Assembly (NCBI GenBank): GCA_964342485.1
Contig: CAYFFO010000022.1
Coordinates: 1 to 33,498, forward strand
Direction of reading: 5' to 3'
Length of the DNA stretch: 33,498 bases
Origin: CAYFFO01 sp964342485
GTDB lineage: Bacteria; Chloroflexota; Dehalococcoidia; Lucifugimonadales; CAJWER01
A program made the position numbers and the translations under genes. Below, one piece after another: positions 9,701-17,491 of this stretch. The notes under the pieces were generated by a model. The model ran no database searches. It was not told where the DNA came from and saw only the letters and a program-made list of their open reading frames with translations. How positions within the stretch are numbered: position 1 is the first letter of the stretch; each line of letters begins with the position of its first letter.

Positions 9701-10417
9701 ATTAATGGGCGTCGGGTAATCATTAAAATTCAAGGGGTAGTCGATTATTTTCCAACTTTATCTCCAGATGGAGGTCGGTTTTTAATCACTGACCTTAATA
9801 GTGTTCTAAGACATTTAAATGTACTAGGTTCAGGTAATCGCTTTTATCCCAACGAACTTTTTATCGATACAGATATGTACGATTATGCTTCTATTCGAGC
9901 ATCCGTTGATGATTTGGTTGGTAAGGATGGTCTTGTGATAGATGGGGTTTCTGATTTGAATGATATCAGGAGTAATCCATTTATTACTGCTGGATGGAAA
10001 CTTTTAGTTCTTATAATTCCCCCACTTGTTTTCCTAGTTGCTGTATTCGGGTATTTCGCTTATTTGTTGCTATTCCATCGACGAAACGTTAGCGAAATAG
10101 GAGTTTTGAGAACCATAGGGTTTTCTAATAACCAGATGATGAACTTGATTGTCTTTGAGAATCTACTTATAGCTTTTATTGGAGTGGGCTTGGGTACATG
10201 GGCAGGGTTTCAAGCAAGCTTTCTTATGGTTTCTCCTATAATAAATTCTGACGCTGGAGGGCTGGTTGTACCTCCATTCCAAATATTTACTGACTGGGTT
10301 CCCATGGGGCTTATTTATTTTTCCATAGGCGTCATAGTTTTGGGAGCTTTGTTGTTTCTAGGTCGTTTAGTTAGATACCTAGATTTAGGAAAAATAACGA
10401 AAATAGACATCAACTAA
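6749..10417 (+). CDS. Giant FtsX/MacB-type ABC transporter permease (1)
   Basis: This 1222-aa permease has a first membrane helix at about 20-45 and an extracytoplasmic MacB-core-like domain at about 46-330. An FtsX helix block spans about 333-450, more hydrophobic helices lie at about 480-650, and another helix is at about 677-698. A second large extracytoplasmic domain follows (about 700-1080), and three closing FtsX helices lie at about 1084-1210. The architecture is therefore a duplicated FtsX permease in one chain. Residues about 780-910 of the second outer domain look like an all-beta jelly-roll (GVWIKPLK ... TLLLDDLQAIVDG ... DDFENDFDW). It is translated just before a paralogous permease (6-base gap) and two ATPases. 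The family moves lipids, lipoproteins or peptides, or drives envelope processes, and the cargo here is unknown. The start ATG 6749 has only a weak ribosome site. Confidence 0.85.
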   Translation: MELTNKFTLTLKYLSKDRFLLSVIFVAVFVTVCLSASIPIYLKALEQLAFNISLDRVSGKLLQIHVLGSNTLVGERPLSENDSLLMDSISNNIGLIYRGHEKYLRGDIQLVGHPEHPLPDEGLAGLNITRGYIQYMSNLSKHSRFLEGRMALDSVKQYKNSVEIEGVVSRKTANGFELHLDDILVLRPAVKARSELLVRVVGVLEEGDSDSEYWRMGKMFLDPATLDLNIPTDMQDIITGGTELPEVRMLPIFVTEQSMIDAVNHTYPGSLVEPSWFLLLDKQKMKNWSVSESKRRIEEFRTAVLSSMPGTSISMKTVEQLILQLQKRSFLTKIPMFVLMVVTVITIVIFMLMMVSNIVQSRQRDASLLKSRGANTWAVLRLYMFEGVSMCLVSVLVAPAFAFLIVTLSGKLPYFNEVTQGRSLPVSIDYWPFVAALLACLLCLAILIVPGTIGARMGLLLHNLKSARPTATTFLHRYNIDILLLGITGLVFWELTTRKTIVSKGIFDTSQVNEMLLFAPALFLLTIGILFFRFFPLVVRYVSGESHQLIHFLASLSIGLTGLAILYRGLYENTEDNWTLLLSLLITAGALYLLYCRVDRFIFKNTILILGIIVTIIFFLIKPIHNQDYLYLANIGFAMIFPSVLIFLCFRKVLRSAPIWISMALLRMSRSPYSYSRLILLLLVSVGLAVLATTVGGTLEASYLDRAAYKSGTDLRVSGFTSFRQGGLSGLIDSYASTKGIKNTSLGYRSSGSIGPVNFESLGIEPNKLKDMLWYREDFSDDSLDISISPIDSNNKLEPIILPENTSHLGVWIKPLKYNPLMDAWLVVHDNVGFPTSIKLGRFEGHDWQFLSAEIPDHVLTPISLVAFQIVEPSFLFGRETPGTLLLDDLQAIVDGRSIILDDFENDFDWVPIITEDIISEQFIPTLEESYNGKRSGALVFGSETDQGYRGFYSNPESGPMYAIASSNLMLALGANVGDTFLSKINGRRVIIKIQGVVDYFPTLSPDGGRFLITDLNSVLRHLNVLGSGNRFYPNELFIDTDMYDYASIRASVDDLVGKDGLVIDGVSDLNDIRSNPFITAGWKLLVLIIPPLVFLVAVFGYFAYLLLFHRRNVSEIGVLRTIGFSNNQMMNLIVFENLLIAFIGVGLGTWAGFQASFLMVSPIINSDAGGLVVPPFQIFTDWVPMGLIYFSIGVIVLGALLFLGRLVRYLDLGKITKIDIN

Positions 10418-10423
10418 AAATAA

Positions 10424-13400
10424 ATGATTCCGACTACAATAAATATTATCGATCGTATTTCATATCTGACTACAAATATAATTAATGTTTGGCAGATGGT
10501 AATTCGTCGCAGTCTTTCTAATGTAAAGCTTCTTTTCTCAGTGATATTTGGGGTGTTACTTGCTTCTTCTTTAATGTCTGGCACAGTGATTTATTTCGAT
10601 GCTTTACGTGAGGTCGCATTAAAATCTGCACTTGAGAAAGAACCAAGTACTAGTCTTGATATAGTTATTCAAACCACTAGAGGCCCGACTACAGATGCGG
10701 AATATCGTAAATTAGATCAAATAGTACTTGAACAGATAAATGAGAAAGTTGCATGGATGGCAAATGATTTAATACGGGCAGCCAGAACACCTACCATGCT
10801 GTTAGATAACGTAAAGAATCAAACGGATGATAAAGATTACAGGACCTATTTTGCTTTTATAGATCAAATCGAGAGTCATTTGAAAATTGAAAAATGGGGA
10901 CGTATGCCTAGAGATATGGGAATAGTTGATCCTGCACGATCTCCTATGATAGAAGCAATAGTCCCGAAAGAAATAGCTGATAAATTTAATGTTTCAGTTG
11001 GAGACGTAATGACAGCTATACCTACTTGGAGCGACGATGCCTCTCTTGTAAGTGTAGTTGTTAGTGGGTTGTTCACGGTAGATACTGAATCGGCAGAAGT
11101 CTGGTATCTAGCATCTAAAATGCAGACGGTCACTGTTGATGGCTTTAATACTGTTCCATTCTACGTTAGCGAAAAGGTATTTTTAAATGTGATTGGTCCG
11201 TCTCTATTGAAGATGGATACTACCTATTACTATCTCCTAGACATTGATGAAACATTACTGGATTCTCATTCTGCTATTATCGCCGGTTCTAATATAGCTT
11301 CTTTGGGTTCACATCTTGGTTCAACCTTACCTGCTTACATACAGACTACAGCTTTAGACGACTTAATCCGTAGATATGACCAGAAATTATTTTTTAGCAA
11401 ACTTCCAATGTTTATGATTCTTGTATTGATAGTAGTAGTGATTTTATATTATGTGTCTACTCTATCTGCACTTATTGTCGATGATAGAAAAAATGAGATA
11501 GTTTTACTAAAAAGCAGAGGAGCTAATTCAACACAGGTTTTGTTTGTTTTTGTTATTGAGGGGTTAAGTATCGCTGCTATTTGTGCTTTTATAGGACCTG
11601 TATTGGCTTTGGTTGGGATTAAACTTCTTGGTATTACACCTGCATTTGCCGATCTAACAGATGGCTCTTTACTAAATACTAGGCTTTCGATAAATGCTTT
11701 TGGTATTAGTGCCCTTGGGGGAATATTCACTTTTTTGGCTTTGGTTTTACCGGCTATTAGTGTTTCTCGTATTGGGGTAATAACTCACAAACAAGAACTT
11801 ACAAGACCTTCTATAAAGCCTTTCTACCATCGATATTACCTGGATGTCATGTTATTGGTAGTAATGTTATACATGTTTAGGCAATTGACTCGTCAAGGTT
11901 CTGTTGTAATCACTAATTTCTTTGGTGAAACAGCCATAAATGAATTGGCAATGCTATTTCCTGCTATTGCTTTGCTAGTATCGGCATTAGTATTACTTAG
12001 GGTATTTCCATTGCTAATGAATATAGTCGCGAAAGTTGTTTCCAATGAAGCTCCCGCAGGAATAATTATGGGTATTTGGAATATTGGACGGAGTCCTGCT
12101 CATTATGCTCGAGTTTCATTGTTACTTATTTTAACTGCTGGATTAGGAATGTTTGCATCTAGTTTCGGGGCGACCCTTGACAGAAGTTTTGAAGAGAGAG
12201 TTCTACATTCTTCCGGGAGTGATATCAGGATTGAAGCTGTTCCGAGTAGAAAACTTGGTGATCTTGATGCAAACAATTTGATTGACCGATACGAAGCCAT
12301 TGAAGGTGTAGAGCAAGCAACAGCTGTTTTAAGACAGACCGGTCAAGTTTTAGTTAAAGCAAAGGGTCTTCCCTATGAGATGTTTGCTATACAGAAAGAA
12401 TCTTTTCAGGAGATAGGGTATTTCAGAGACGATTATAGCTCAATACCTATAAGTGATTTGTTTCAAAGATTGGACTATACGAGTCCATTTTCTGCAATAG
12501 ATATACCTTCAAATACAGAAAAATTGATTGTTAAGGCTAAGCCTGACAGACCTCATCCAGGATTGAGCCTTACTTTGCAGACTAAGGACAACTTTGGCCG
12601 ATATATCTCCCATTCCTTAGGTAAACTTGGAAACGAAGATTGGACGGAATTTGAGATAGATATACGTAAATATCAATCAAAGATACTATCGGAAAACCTC
12701 TCTTTAAAAATAGTTTCTCTCCGTATTCATGAAACAGGGGCTTTTTCTACTTTAGAAGCTGGTTCATTACAGATTGATGAAATAAGGGTTACTCACGAGA
12801 CTGGTATAGATCAAGTTCTTGATTCTTTTGACGATGTGACTTGGACTCCATTACTTGTTACTGATGATGCTGTCTCTGATACCGTAAGAGAAGCTGATTC
12901 CGTTATTTTAGGTCAGAAAGGTTCCATAGTATTTAGCTGGTCACATGGTGCGTCTCAAACAGTCAGGGGAATATTTAAAGGATATGACAGGCCTACTATC
13001 CCGGTTTTGGCTAGCAAAAGTTTTTCCAAAAATACGGGTCATTTGGAAGGGGAAATATTCGAAGTAATGGTTGGTTCTCATAGAGTTAAGGTGAAGATTG
13101 TAGGTATAGTAGATTATTTCCCTACATTCACTCGGTTTGAAGATAGCTATCTTATATCTAATATAACTGATTTATCAGACTATGTTAATCTTGCTGTAAT
13201 TAGCAATGTTATGACACCGAATCAAATCTGGGTTTCGACAGGTCAATTAGGCGACAGTAGAAGATTACTAATTGAACGCCTGGACGATTTAGACGGGATC
13301 AATTCAGTTGTATATGACAGGGTTGATCAACTTACTGAAACTAGGATAGACCCTTTAATTAATGCTGGTTGGAAATCCCTCCTATTTGTATCATTTGTTT

Positions 13401-13792
13401 CTGTGTTGCTCCTTAGTTGCGTTGGAGTAGTCATACATGCATTTGTTTCATACAAACAAAGATTGTTGCAGTTTGCGTTAATGAGGACAGTAGGAACGTC
13501 TGTGTGGCAACTTATTAGTATGGTATGGTTGGAACAGATACTAATTTTAGGATTAGGGATAGGTATAGGGTCTTGGATAGGAGGGAGAATAGGTTCATTA
13601 ATTATGCCATTGTTAGGGCATGATGATTGGGGAGACAAGGTGATTCCTCCGTTTGTTCCAGAGATGGATTGGCTGCCTCTTATAATGACTTATGGGCTAA
13701 TTTCCACTGTGTTTGTTATTATTACATTAACAATAGTGGTAGTTGTGGGTAGGATTTCTGTACATTCTGTTTTAAGATTGGGAGATTCGTGA
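10424..13792 (+). CDS. Giant FtsX/MacB-type ABC transporter permease (2)
   Basis: This 1122-aa protein is homologous to the preceding permease. It has a helix at about 35-58, a first extracytoplasmic domain, FtsX helices at about 328-450 and more at about 468-535. A helix at about 563-585 leads into a second extracytoplasmic domain and three closing helices (about 984-1010, 1024-1055, 1085-1110). Near-identical anchors link the pair, for example GVVDYFPT in one and GIVDYFPT in the other, and NPFITAGWK against DPLINAGWK. It lacks most of the extra hydrophobic block found at about 548-650 of its partner, which explains the length difference. A jelly-roll-like stretch lies at about 685-830 (GSLQIDEIRV, DSFDDVTWTPLL). 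It probably forms a heterodimer with permease 1, energised by the ATPases downstream. The gap from the previous stop is 6 bases, so translation is likely coupled. Confidence 0.85.
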   Translation: MIPTTINIIDRISYLTTNIINVWQMVIRRSLSNVKLLFSVIFGVLLASSLMSGTVIYFDALREVALKSALEKEPSTSLDIVIQTTRGPTTDAEYRKLDQIVLEQINEKVAWMANDLIRAARTPTMLLDNVKNQTDDKDYRTYFAFIDQIESHLKIEKWGRMPRDMGIVDPARSPMIEAIVPKEIADKFNVSVGDVMTAIPTWSDDASLVSVVVSGLFTVDTESAEVWYLASKMQTVTVDGFNTVPFYVSEKVFLNVIGPSLLKMDTTYYYLLDIDETLLDSHSAIIAGSNIASLGSHLGSTLPAYIQTTALDDLIRRYDQKLFFSKLPMFMILVLIVVVILYYVSTLSALIVDDRKNEIVLLKSRGANSTQVLFVFVIEGLSIAAICAFIGPVLALVGIKLLGITPAFADLTDGSLLNTRLSINAFGISALGGIFTFLALVLPAISVSRIGVITHKQELTRPSIKPFYHRYYLDVMLLVVMLYMFRQLTRQGSVVITNFFGETAINELAMLFPAIALLVSALVLLRVFPLLMNIVAKVVSNEAPAGIIMGIWNIGRSPAHYARVSLLLILTAGLGMFASSFGATLDRSFEERVLHSSGSDIRIEAVPSRKLGDLDANNLIDRYEAIEGVEQATAVLRQTGQVLVKAKGLPYEMFAIQKESFQEIGYFRDDYSSIPISDLFQRLDYTSPFSAIDIPSNTEKLIVKAKPDRPHPGLSLTLQTKDNFGRYISHSLGKLGNEDWTEFEIDIRKYQSKILSENLSLKIVSLRIHETGAFSTLEAGSLQIDEIRVTHETGIDQVLDSFDDVTWTPLLVTDDAVSDTVREADSVILGQKGSIVFSWSHGASQTVRGIFKGYDRPTIPVLASKSFSKNTGHLEGEIFEVMVGSHRVKVKIVGIVDYFPTFTRFEDSYLISNITDLSDYVNLAVISNVMTPNQIWVSTGQLGDSRRLLIERLDDLDGINSVVYDRVDQLTETRIDPLINAGWKSLLFVSFVSVLLLSCVGVVIHAFVSYKQRLLQFALMRTVGTSVWQLISMVWLEQILILGLGIGIGSWIGGRIGSLIMPLLGHDDWGDKVIPPFVPEMDWLPLIMTYGLISTVFVIITLTIVVVVGRISVHSVLRLGDS

Positions 13793-13830
13793 TGTTTAAT
13801 TTTAATTACAACCTATTGAGAGGTTAAATT

Positions 13831-14715
13831 ATGAGTACTTCGTCTGATGCATACATATTTTGTGAAGATTTATTCAAAATTTACAAAATTGCAGATTTGG
13901 AGGTAGTGGCATTAAGAGGCTTAGATCTGGTAGTAAATCGTGGTGAAGTTGTCGCAATTGTAGGAGCAAGTGGTAGTGGTAAGACAACATTACTTAATAT
14001 CCTTGCAGGATATGACACTCCATCTGCTGGCAAAATAACTGTAGGCGATAAAGATCTATTAAGGATGACTAGTAAGGATGTAGAGATATACAGGCGCGAG
14101 GATGTCGGATTTGTTTGGCAACAGACTAGTCGAAACCTTTTCCCTTACTTAACTGCCTTGGAAAATGTAGCTTTACCAATGATGTTGACTAATCTTTCTA
14201 CAAAAGAACGGAAAAAGCGATCCGAGGATTTACTTGATCTAATGGGTATGGGTGAACGGATGAACCATACACCTGAAAAACTTTCTGGTGGAGAGCAACA
14301 ACGTGTAGCAATCGGCGTGGCACTTGCAAATCATCCACCCTTACTCTTGGCTGATGAGCCTACTGGCGAACTAGATGACGCAACCGCAGGTGAAATACTG
14401 GATTTATTTGGTAAAGTAAATAAGGAATTGAATACTACTATTGCAATAGTTACTCACGATCCAGACATAGCCTACAAGGTCGGTAGGGTAGTGCTCATAC
14501 GTGATGGGAAGACATCTACAGAAATAAGACGTAAGGTGAGTTACGAAAGAATTACCAGTGAAGTGGATACCGAATCAGAATTGGAAGAATTCACTCTTGT
14601 AGATGGAGCTGGCAGAGTACAGATTCCTAGAGAAATCCTTGACGAATTAAAGATCAAAGAAAGAGCTAGGCTTGTTATAGAAGACGGGAAATTGACTGTT
14701 GTTTCAGGAGAGTAA
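13831..14715 (+). CDS. ABC transporter ATPase with C-terminal AbrB/SpoVT-like tail
   Basis: This is a 294-aa LolD/MacB-class ATPase. Its motifs are Walker A GASGSGKTT, Q-loop region VGFVWQQTSRNLFPYL, signature LSGGEQQR, Walker B LLLADEPTGELD and H-loop VTHD. After the ATPase core (ending about 235) comes a linker and then residues about 256-294, DGAGRVQIPREILDELKI and RARLVIEDGKLTVV. These have the shape of an AbrB/MazE swapped-hairpin domain (D-x-x-G-R-h-x-I-P-x-x-h-h-x-x-L-x-h, then a second hairpin). Most LolD-type ATPases stop near 230 aa. The tail could be a dimerisation or regulatory module, or bind DNA. The operon position after both permeases makes it their motor. The ATPase call is firm. 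The tail is recognised by pattern only. Confidence 0.9.
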   Translation: MSTSSDAYIFCEDLFKIYKIADLEVVALRGLDLVVNRGEVVAIVGASGSGKTTLLNILAGYDTPSAGKITVGDKDLLRMTSKDVEIYRREDVGFVWQQTSRNLFPYLTALENVALPMMLTNLSTKERKKRSEDLLDLMGMGERMNHTPEKLSGGEQQRVAIGVALANHPPLLLADEPTGELDDATAGEILDLFGKVNKELNTTIAIVTHDPDIAYKVGRVVLIRDGKTSTEIRRKVSYERITSEVDTESELEEFTLVDGAGRVQIPREILDELKIKERARLVIEDGKLTVVSGE

Positions 14716-14764
14716 ACACTTTTGGATTATTTATCTCCAAAAATAATTAACTTTGAAAATATGT

Positions 14765-14770
14765 GGAGGA
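14765..14770 (+). promoter_or_regulatory. Ribosome binding site supporting a TTG start of the second ATPase
   Basis: GGAGGA lies 7 nt before TTG 14778. The longer in-frame GTG at 14763 overlaps this site and is therefore unlikely to be the start. Confidence 0.75.
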
Positions 14771-14777
14771 TTTAGAT

Positions 14778-15491
14778 TTGATCAGCAACGGAAAAATTAT
14801 TGAAACGATAGCGGTCGGAAGAAAATATGAGCTGGGATCGGAAGAGGTTGTAGCTGTTAAAGATGTTAGTTTAGAAGTACATACGGGTCAGTTCATTGCG
14901 ATTGTTGGCAGGTCGGGTTCTGGTAAAACCACATTATTGAATCTTATAGCTGGGCTTGACCAGGCTACATCCGGACAGGTTTTATTTGAGGGCAAAGATT
15001 TGGCTGAAATGAATGAAAAAGAACTAACACAGATTCGTAGAAATAAAATAGGATTTGTATTTCAGTCGTTTGGATTGCTACCTCTTTTATCAGCGTATGA
15101 AAATGTGGAACTACCCCTTAGAATATCTGGGGTAAAAGCGGGTGAAAGAGAAGAAAGAGCTAAAGCTGGGCTAGAGATGGTTGGATTGACTAGAAGGGCA
15201 AACCATAGACCTTATGAATTATCAGGAGGCGAACAACAAAGAGTAGCTATAGCTCGTGCTGTGGTGAGTAGACCGCCTTTGATAATTGCTGACGAACCAA
15301 CGGGAGAGCTGGATTCTAATAATGCCAGGTCTATTTTTGCACTATTTAGAGAAATGGTAGAGGAGCAAGGAATCAGTGTTGTGGCAGCTACTCACGATTC
15401 TACTTTGCTAGCAATGGCAGATTCAGTCAAGGAAATGAAAGATGGATCTATGGTAGAAGGTTCAGCTGAATCAAGTCGATATCGTAATTGA
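14778..15491 (+). CDS. ABC transporter ATP-binding protein, LolD/MacB class
   Basis: This is a 237-aa stand-alone ATPase with Walker A GRSGSGKTT, Q-loop FVFQSFGLLPLLSAYENV, signature LSGGEQQR, Walker B LIIADEPTGELD and H-loop ATHD. Its length is normal for LolD, with no C-terminal extension, in contrast to the upstream ATPase. With two different permeases and two different ATPases in one operon, the simplest model is a heterotetrameric transporter. Alternatively each ATPase could serve its own permease. Translation starts at a TTG with a perfect Shine-Dalgarno. This is the last gene of the operon that begins at 6749. Confidence 0.9.
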   Translation: MISNGKIIETIAVGRKYELGSEEVVAVKDVSLEVHTGQFIAIVGRSGSGKTTLLNLIAGLDQATSGQVLFEGKDLAEMNEKELTQIRRNKIGFVFQSFGLLPLLSAYENVELPLRISGVKAGEREERAKAGLEMVGLTRRANHRPYELSGGEQQRVAIARAVVSRPPLIIADEPTGELDSNNARSIFALFREMVEEQGISVVAATHDSTLLAMADSVKEMKDGSMVEGSAESSRYRN

Positions 15492-15577
15492 AACCTTTAG
15501 TCCATTCACTTCACTTATCGGACACGGTTTCCTTAAGTAAAATGTATAAATTCTATATTGCATTTAAATTATCTATT

Positions 15578-15582
15578 GGAGG
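15578..15582 (+). promoter_or_regulatory. Ribosome binding site of the ABM-like gene
   Basis: GGAGG is 6 nt from ATG 15589 but only 3 nt from ATG 15586. It favours the second of the two adjacent ATG codons. Confidence 0.6.
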
Positions 15583-15588
15583 TGTATG

Positions 15589-15909
15589 ATGGCCGGAATA
15601 TCACGAACTAGGATCAGTGTAAAACCTGGTAAAACACAGGATTTAGTTGATTATATGAAATCTTTAACGTCACGTGCAGAGGCATTAAATGGGATGTTTG
15701 GATTTGGATCAGCAATTACAGGACAAGATGAAGTAACTATATTTGGGATATATGAAAGTGTTGCTGATGCAGAAGCAGCTGTTCCTATAGTTCAAGAAGC
15801 ATTTGCTGACATGGCTAAGTATATTGCCGAGCCTCCAAGCCGGGATATCTTTGAAGGGGAATGGTTCCCAGTCAGAAATAAATATATTGATTATTTGGAT
15901 GGTAAGTAA
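15589..15909 (+). CDS. Small ABM-like (dimeric alpha/beta-barrel) protein
   Basis: This 106-aa protein resembles the antibiotic-biosynthesis-monooxygenase/heme-degrading fold. It opens with a beta strand ISRTRISVKPGKTQDL, then a helix with DYMKSLTSRAEAL. The strand pair GFGSAITGQDEVTIFGIYES follows, and a second helix starts VADAEAAVPIVQEAF. This beta-alpha-beta-beta-alpha order is the ferredoxin-like half-barrel of that superfamily. No catalytic motif can be assigned, since these proteins are short and poorly conserved. It is separated from the ABC operon by about 95 bases and converges on trmD, so it is probably its own transcription unit. The fold assignment is by pattern only. Confidence 0.55.
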   Translation: MAGISRTRISVKPGKTQDLVDYMKSLTSRAEALNGMFGFGSAITGQDEVTIFGIYESVADAEAAVPIVQEAFADMAKYIAEPPSRDIFEGEWFPVRNKYIDYLDGK

Positions 15910-16010
15910 AAATTAAGATTCCTTGAATGACGGTAAAATAAATTACAGAATTCTCGGAATTTCCCATCTAAATTTGCCTAAATATGTTCGGCATTCCTAT
16001 TTAATTAAAG

Positions 16011-16760
16011 CTAGATAGAGTTATTGTCTAATTCTTTGATAAAATTAAGTTCATCTTTGGTTAATTTATTTTTGTCTAACAAATCTGGGCGCCTTTTATG
16101 GGTACGTCTTAATGCTTCTTGTCTGCGCCATTTTTCTATTTCTTTGTGGTCTCCTGAAAGCAATACTTCCGGTACACTCCAGTCCCTAAATAGGGATGGT
16201 CTCGTATATTGAGGATTTTGAAGTAGTTCAGATGTGAAAGAATCATCTTCTGCAGATTCTATGGAACCTAAGACCCCAGGGATTAATCTAGAAATTGTTT
16301 CAATCAATACCATGGCAGCTAATTCACCACCGCTCAAAACATAATCCCCAATACTTATTTCATCTGTTACAAGGTGTTCTCTGACTCTTTCATCTACACC
16401 CTCGTACCGTCCACAAATCAAAACCAGATTTTCAAATCTAGATAGATCCTCAACAATTTTTTGGCTTAGTGTGCGTCCTTGTGGTGACATCAATATAACA
16501 GGAACATTTATATCTAAACTTTGTTGTTGTTGAATAGATTCGACTGATTTGAATAGAGGATCAGGTTTTAATAGCATCCCAGACCCTCCTCCGAATTGAT
16601 AGTCGTCGACTGAACGATGCTTATCTGTTGTGAAATCACGAATATCAGTCAGGTTAACTTCGATCAAACGATTATTGATAGCACGTTTTAAAACACCAAC
16701 ATCTAAAAGTCCATCAAACATTTCGGGGAAAATGGTCACTACGTGAAATCTCATAATCAT
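16011..16760 (-). CDS. trmD: tRNA (guanine-N1-)-methyltransferase TrmD
   Basis: This 249-aa SPOUT-class enzyme makes m1G37 in tRNAs with G at positions 36-37, using S-adenosylmethionine and preventing +1 frameshifting. All the family blocks are present: FHVVTIFPEMFDGLL at the N-terminus, VDDYQFGGGSGMLLKPDPLF, the trefoil-knot cofactor site ICGRYEGVDERV and IGDYVLSGGELAAM, and the C-terminal PEVLLSGDHKEIEKWRR. The length is normal. It starts only 6 bases after moaB, so the two are cotranscribed. The usual rpsP-rimM-trmD-rplS context is absent here. Met1 or Met3 could be the start, as the ribosome site is weak. Confidence 0.95.
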   Translation of the reverse strand: MIMRFHVVTIFPEMFDGLLDVGVLKRAINNRLIEVNLTDIRDFTTDKHRSVDDYQFGGGSGMLLKPDPLFKSVESIQQQQSLDINVPVILMSPQGRTLSQKIVEDLSRFENLVLICGRYEGVDERVREHLVTDEISIGDYVLSGGELAAMVLIETISRLIPGVLGSIESAEDDSFTSELLQNPQYTRPSLFRDWSVPEVLLSGDHKEIEKWRRQEALRRTHKRRPDLLDKNKLTKDELNFIKELDNNSI

Positions 16761-16766
16761 CTAATT

Positions 16767-17288
16767 TTATATATTGTTAACAGGATGGGTTCTCCATCCA
16801 CGAATCATTTCGAGTGCGTGAGGGATGACAGAAATTACAACCTCCAGCATTTCTTTAACTCCCTTAGGACTGCCTGGAAGATTAATTATCAAACAACCTG
16901 ATCTAACACCAGATACACATCTACTTAAAATTGACATTGGAGTTTTGTCAAAAGTTTTAATTCTCATCGCTTCAGAAATACCAGTCACCTCAAAATCAAT
17001 TATCCTGAGAGTAGCTTCGGGTGTTACGTCCCTAGGACCGAGTCCTGTACCCCCAGTTGTCAAAATGATGTCTACTTCACCGCTATCAGCCCATTGTATT
17101 AGTTTTTCTGATATCAATTCTTTTTCATCTGGCAAAATTTCTCTTAAGGTAAGTTTAAATCCGTCGATTATCATTCTTTCTTCAATCCCATCGCCGCTAG
17201 TATCTTTACGTTCTCCTTTTGAACCCGCATCGCTTATAGTCAGTATTCCAAAATTAAATGCATCTGATTGAAGAACCATGTTATTCAT
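16767..17288 (-). CDS. moaB: MoaB/MogA-family molybdopterin protein
   Basis: This is a 173-aa protein of the MoCF-binding fold, used in molybdenum-cofactor synthesis to adenylylate molybdopterin. Key signatures are GILTISDAGSKGERKDTSG at the N-terminus, ILTTGGTGLGPRDVTPEAT (the family's GGTG loop) and the C-terminal INLPGSPKGVKEML. Its length agrees with MoaB/MogA rather than the larger MoeA. Separating MoaB from MogA by sequence alone is not secure. It is the first gene of a two-gene minus-strand unit with trmD, which is functionally unrelated. It diverges from rsmH across about 200 bases, where both transcripts must start. Confidence 0.85.
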   Translation of the reverse strand: MNNMVLQSDAFNFGILTISDAGSKGERKDTSGDGIEERMIIDGFKLTLREILPDEKELISEKLIQWADSGEVDIILTTGGTGLGPRDVTPEATLRIIDFEVTGISEAMRIKTFDKTPMSILSRCVSGVRSGCLIINLPGSPKGVKEMLEVVISVIPHALEMIRGWRTHPVNNI

Positions 17289-17491
17289 ATATCCTATAAA
17301 TTTAATGAAGCTAATATTTTTTTAAAACACGTCTTAAACTAGTCTAAAATTGCCTTGCGAAAAATTCATGTGCTCTGTGAAACTAATTTTAATATCTAGT
17401 TTGGAGGCAAAATTAACATACCTAACTGTCAAAACAGTTTACCATGCCTACCTCTAATTGATCGTTACTTGACTTGGAATGGCTTGTCATA

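Noticed and set aside
10410..10430. Possible frameshift joining the two permeases
   Set aside because: Each has its own complete N- and C-terminal helices, and the short gap with stop and ATG is a normal operon junction.
16825..17271. Plus-strand open frame of 148 codons
   Set aside because: It lies entirely antisense to the moaB/mogA-like gene, whose family motifs are clear.
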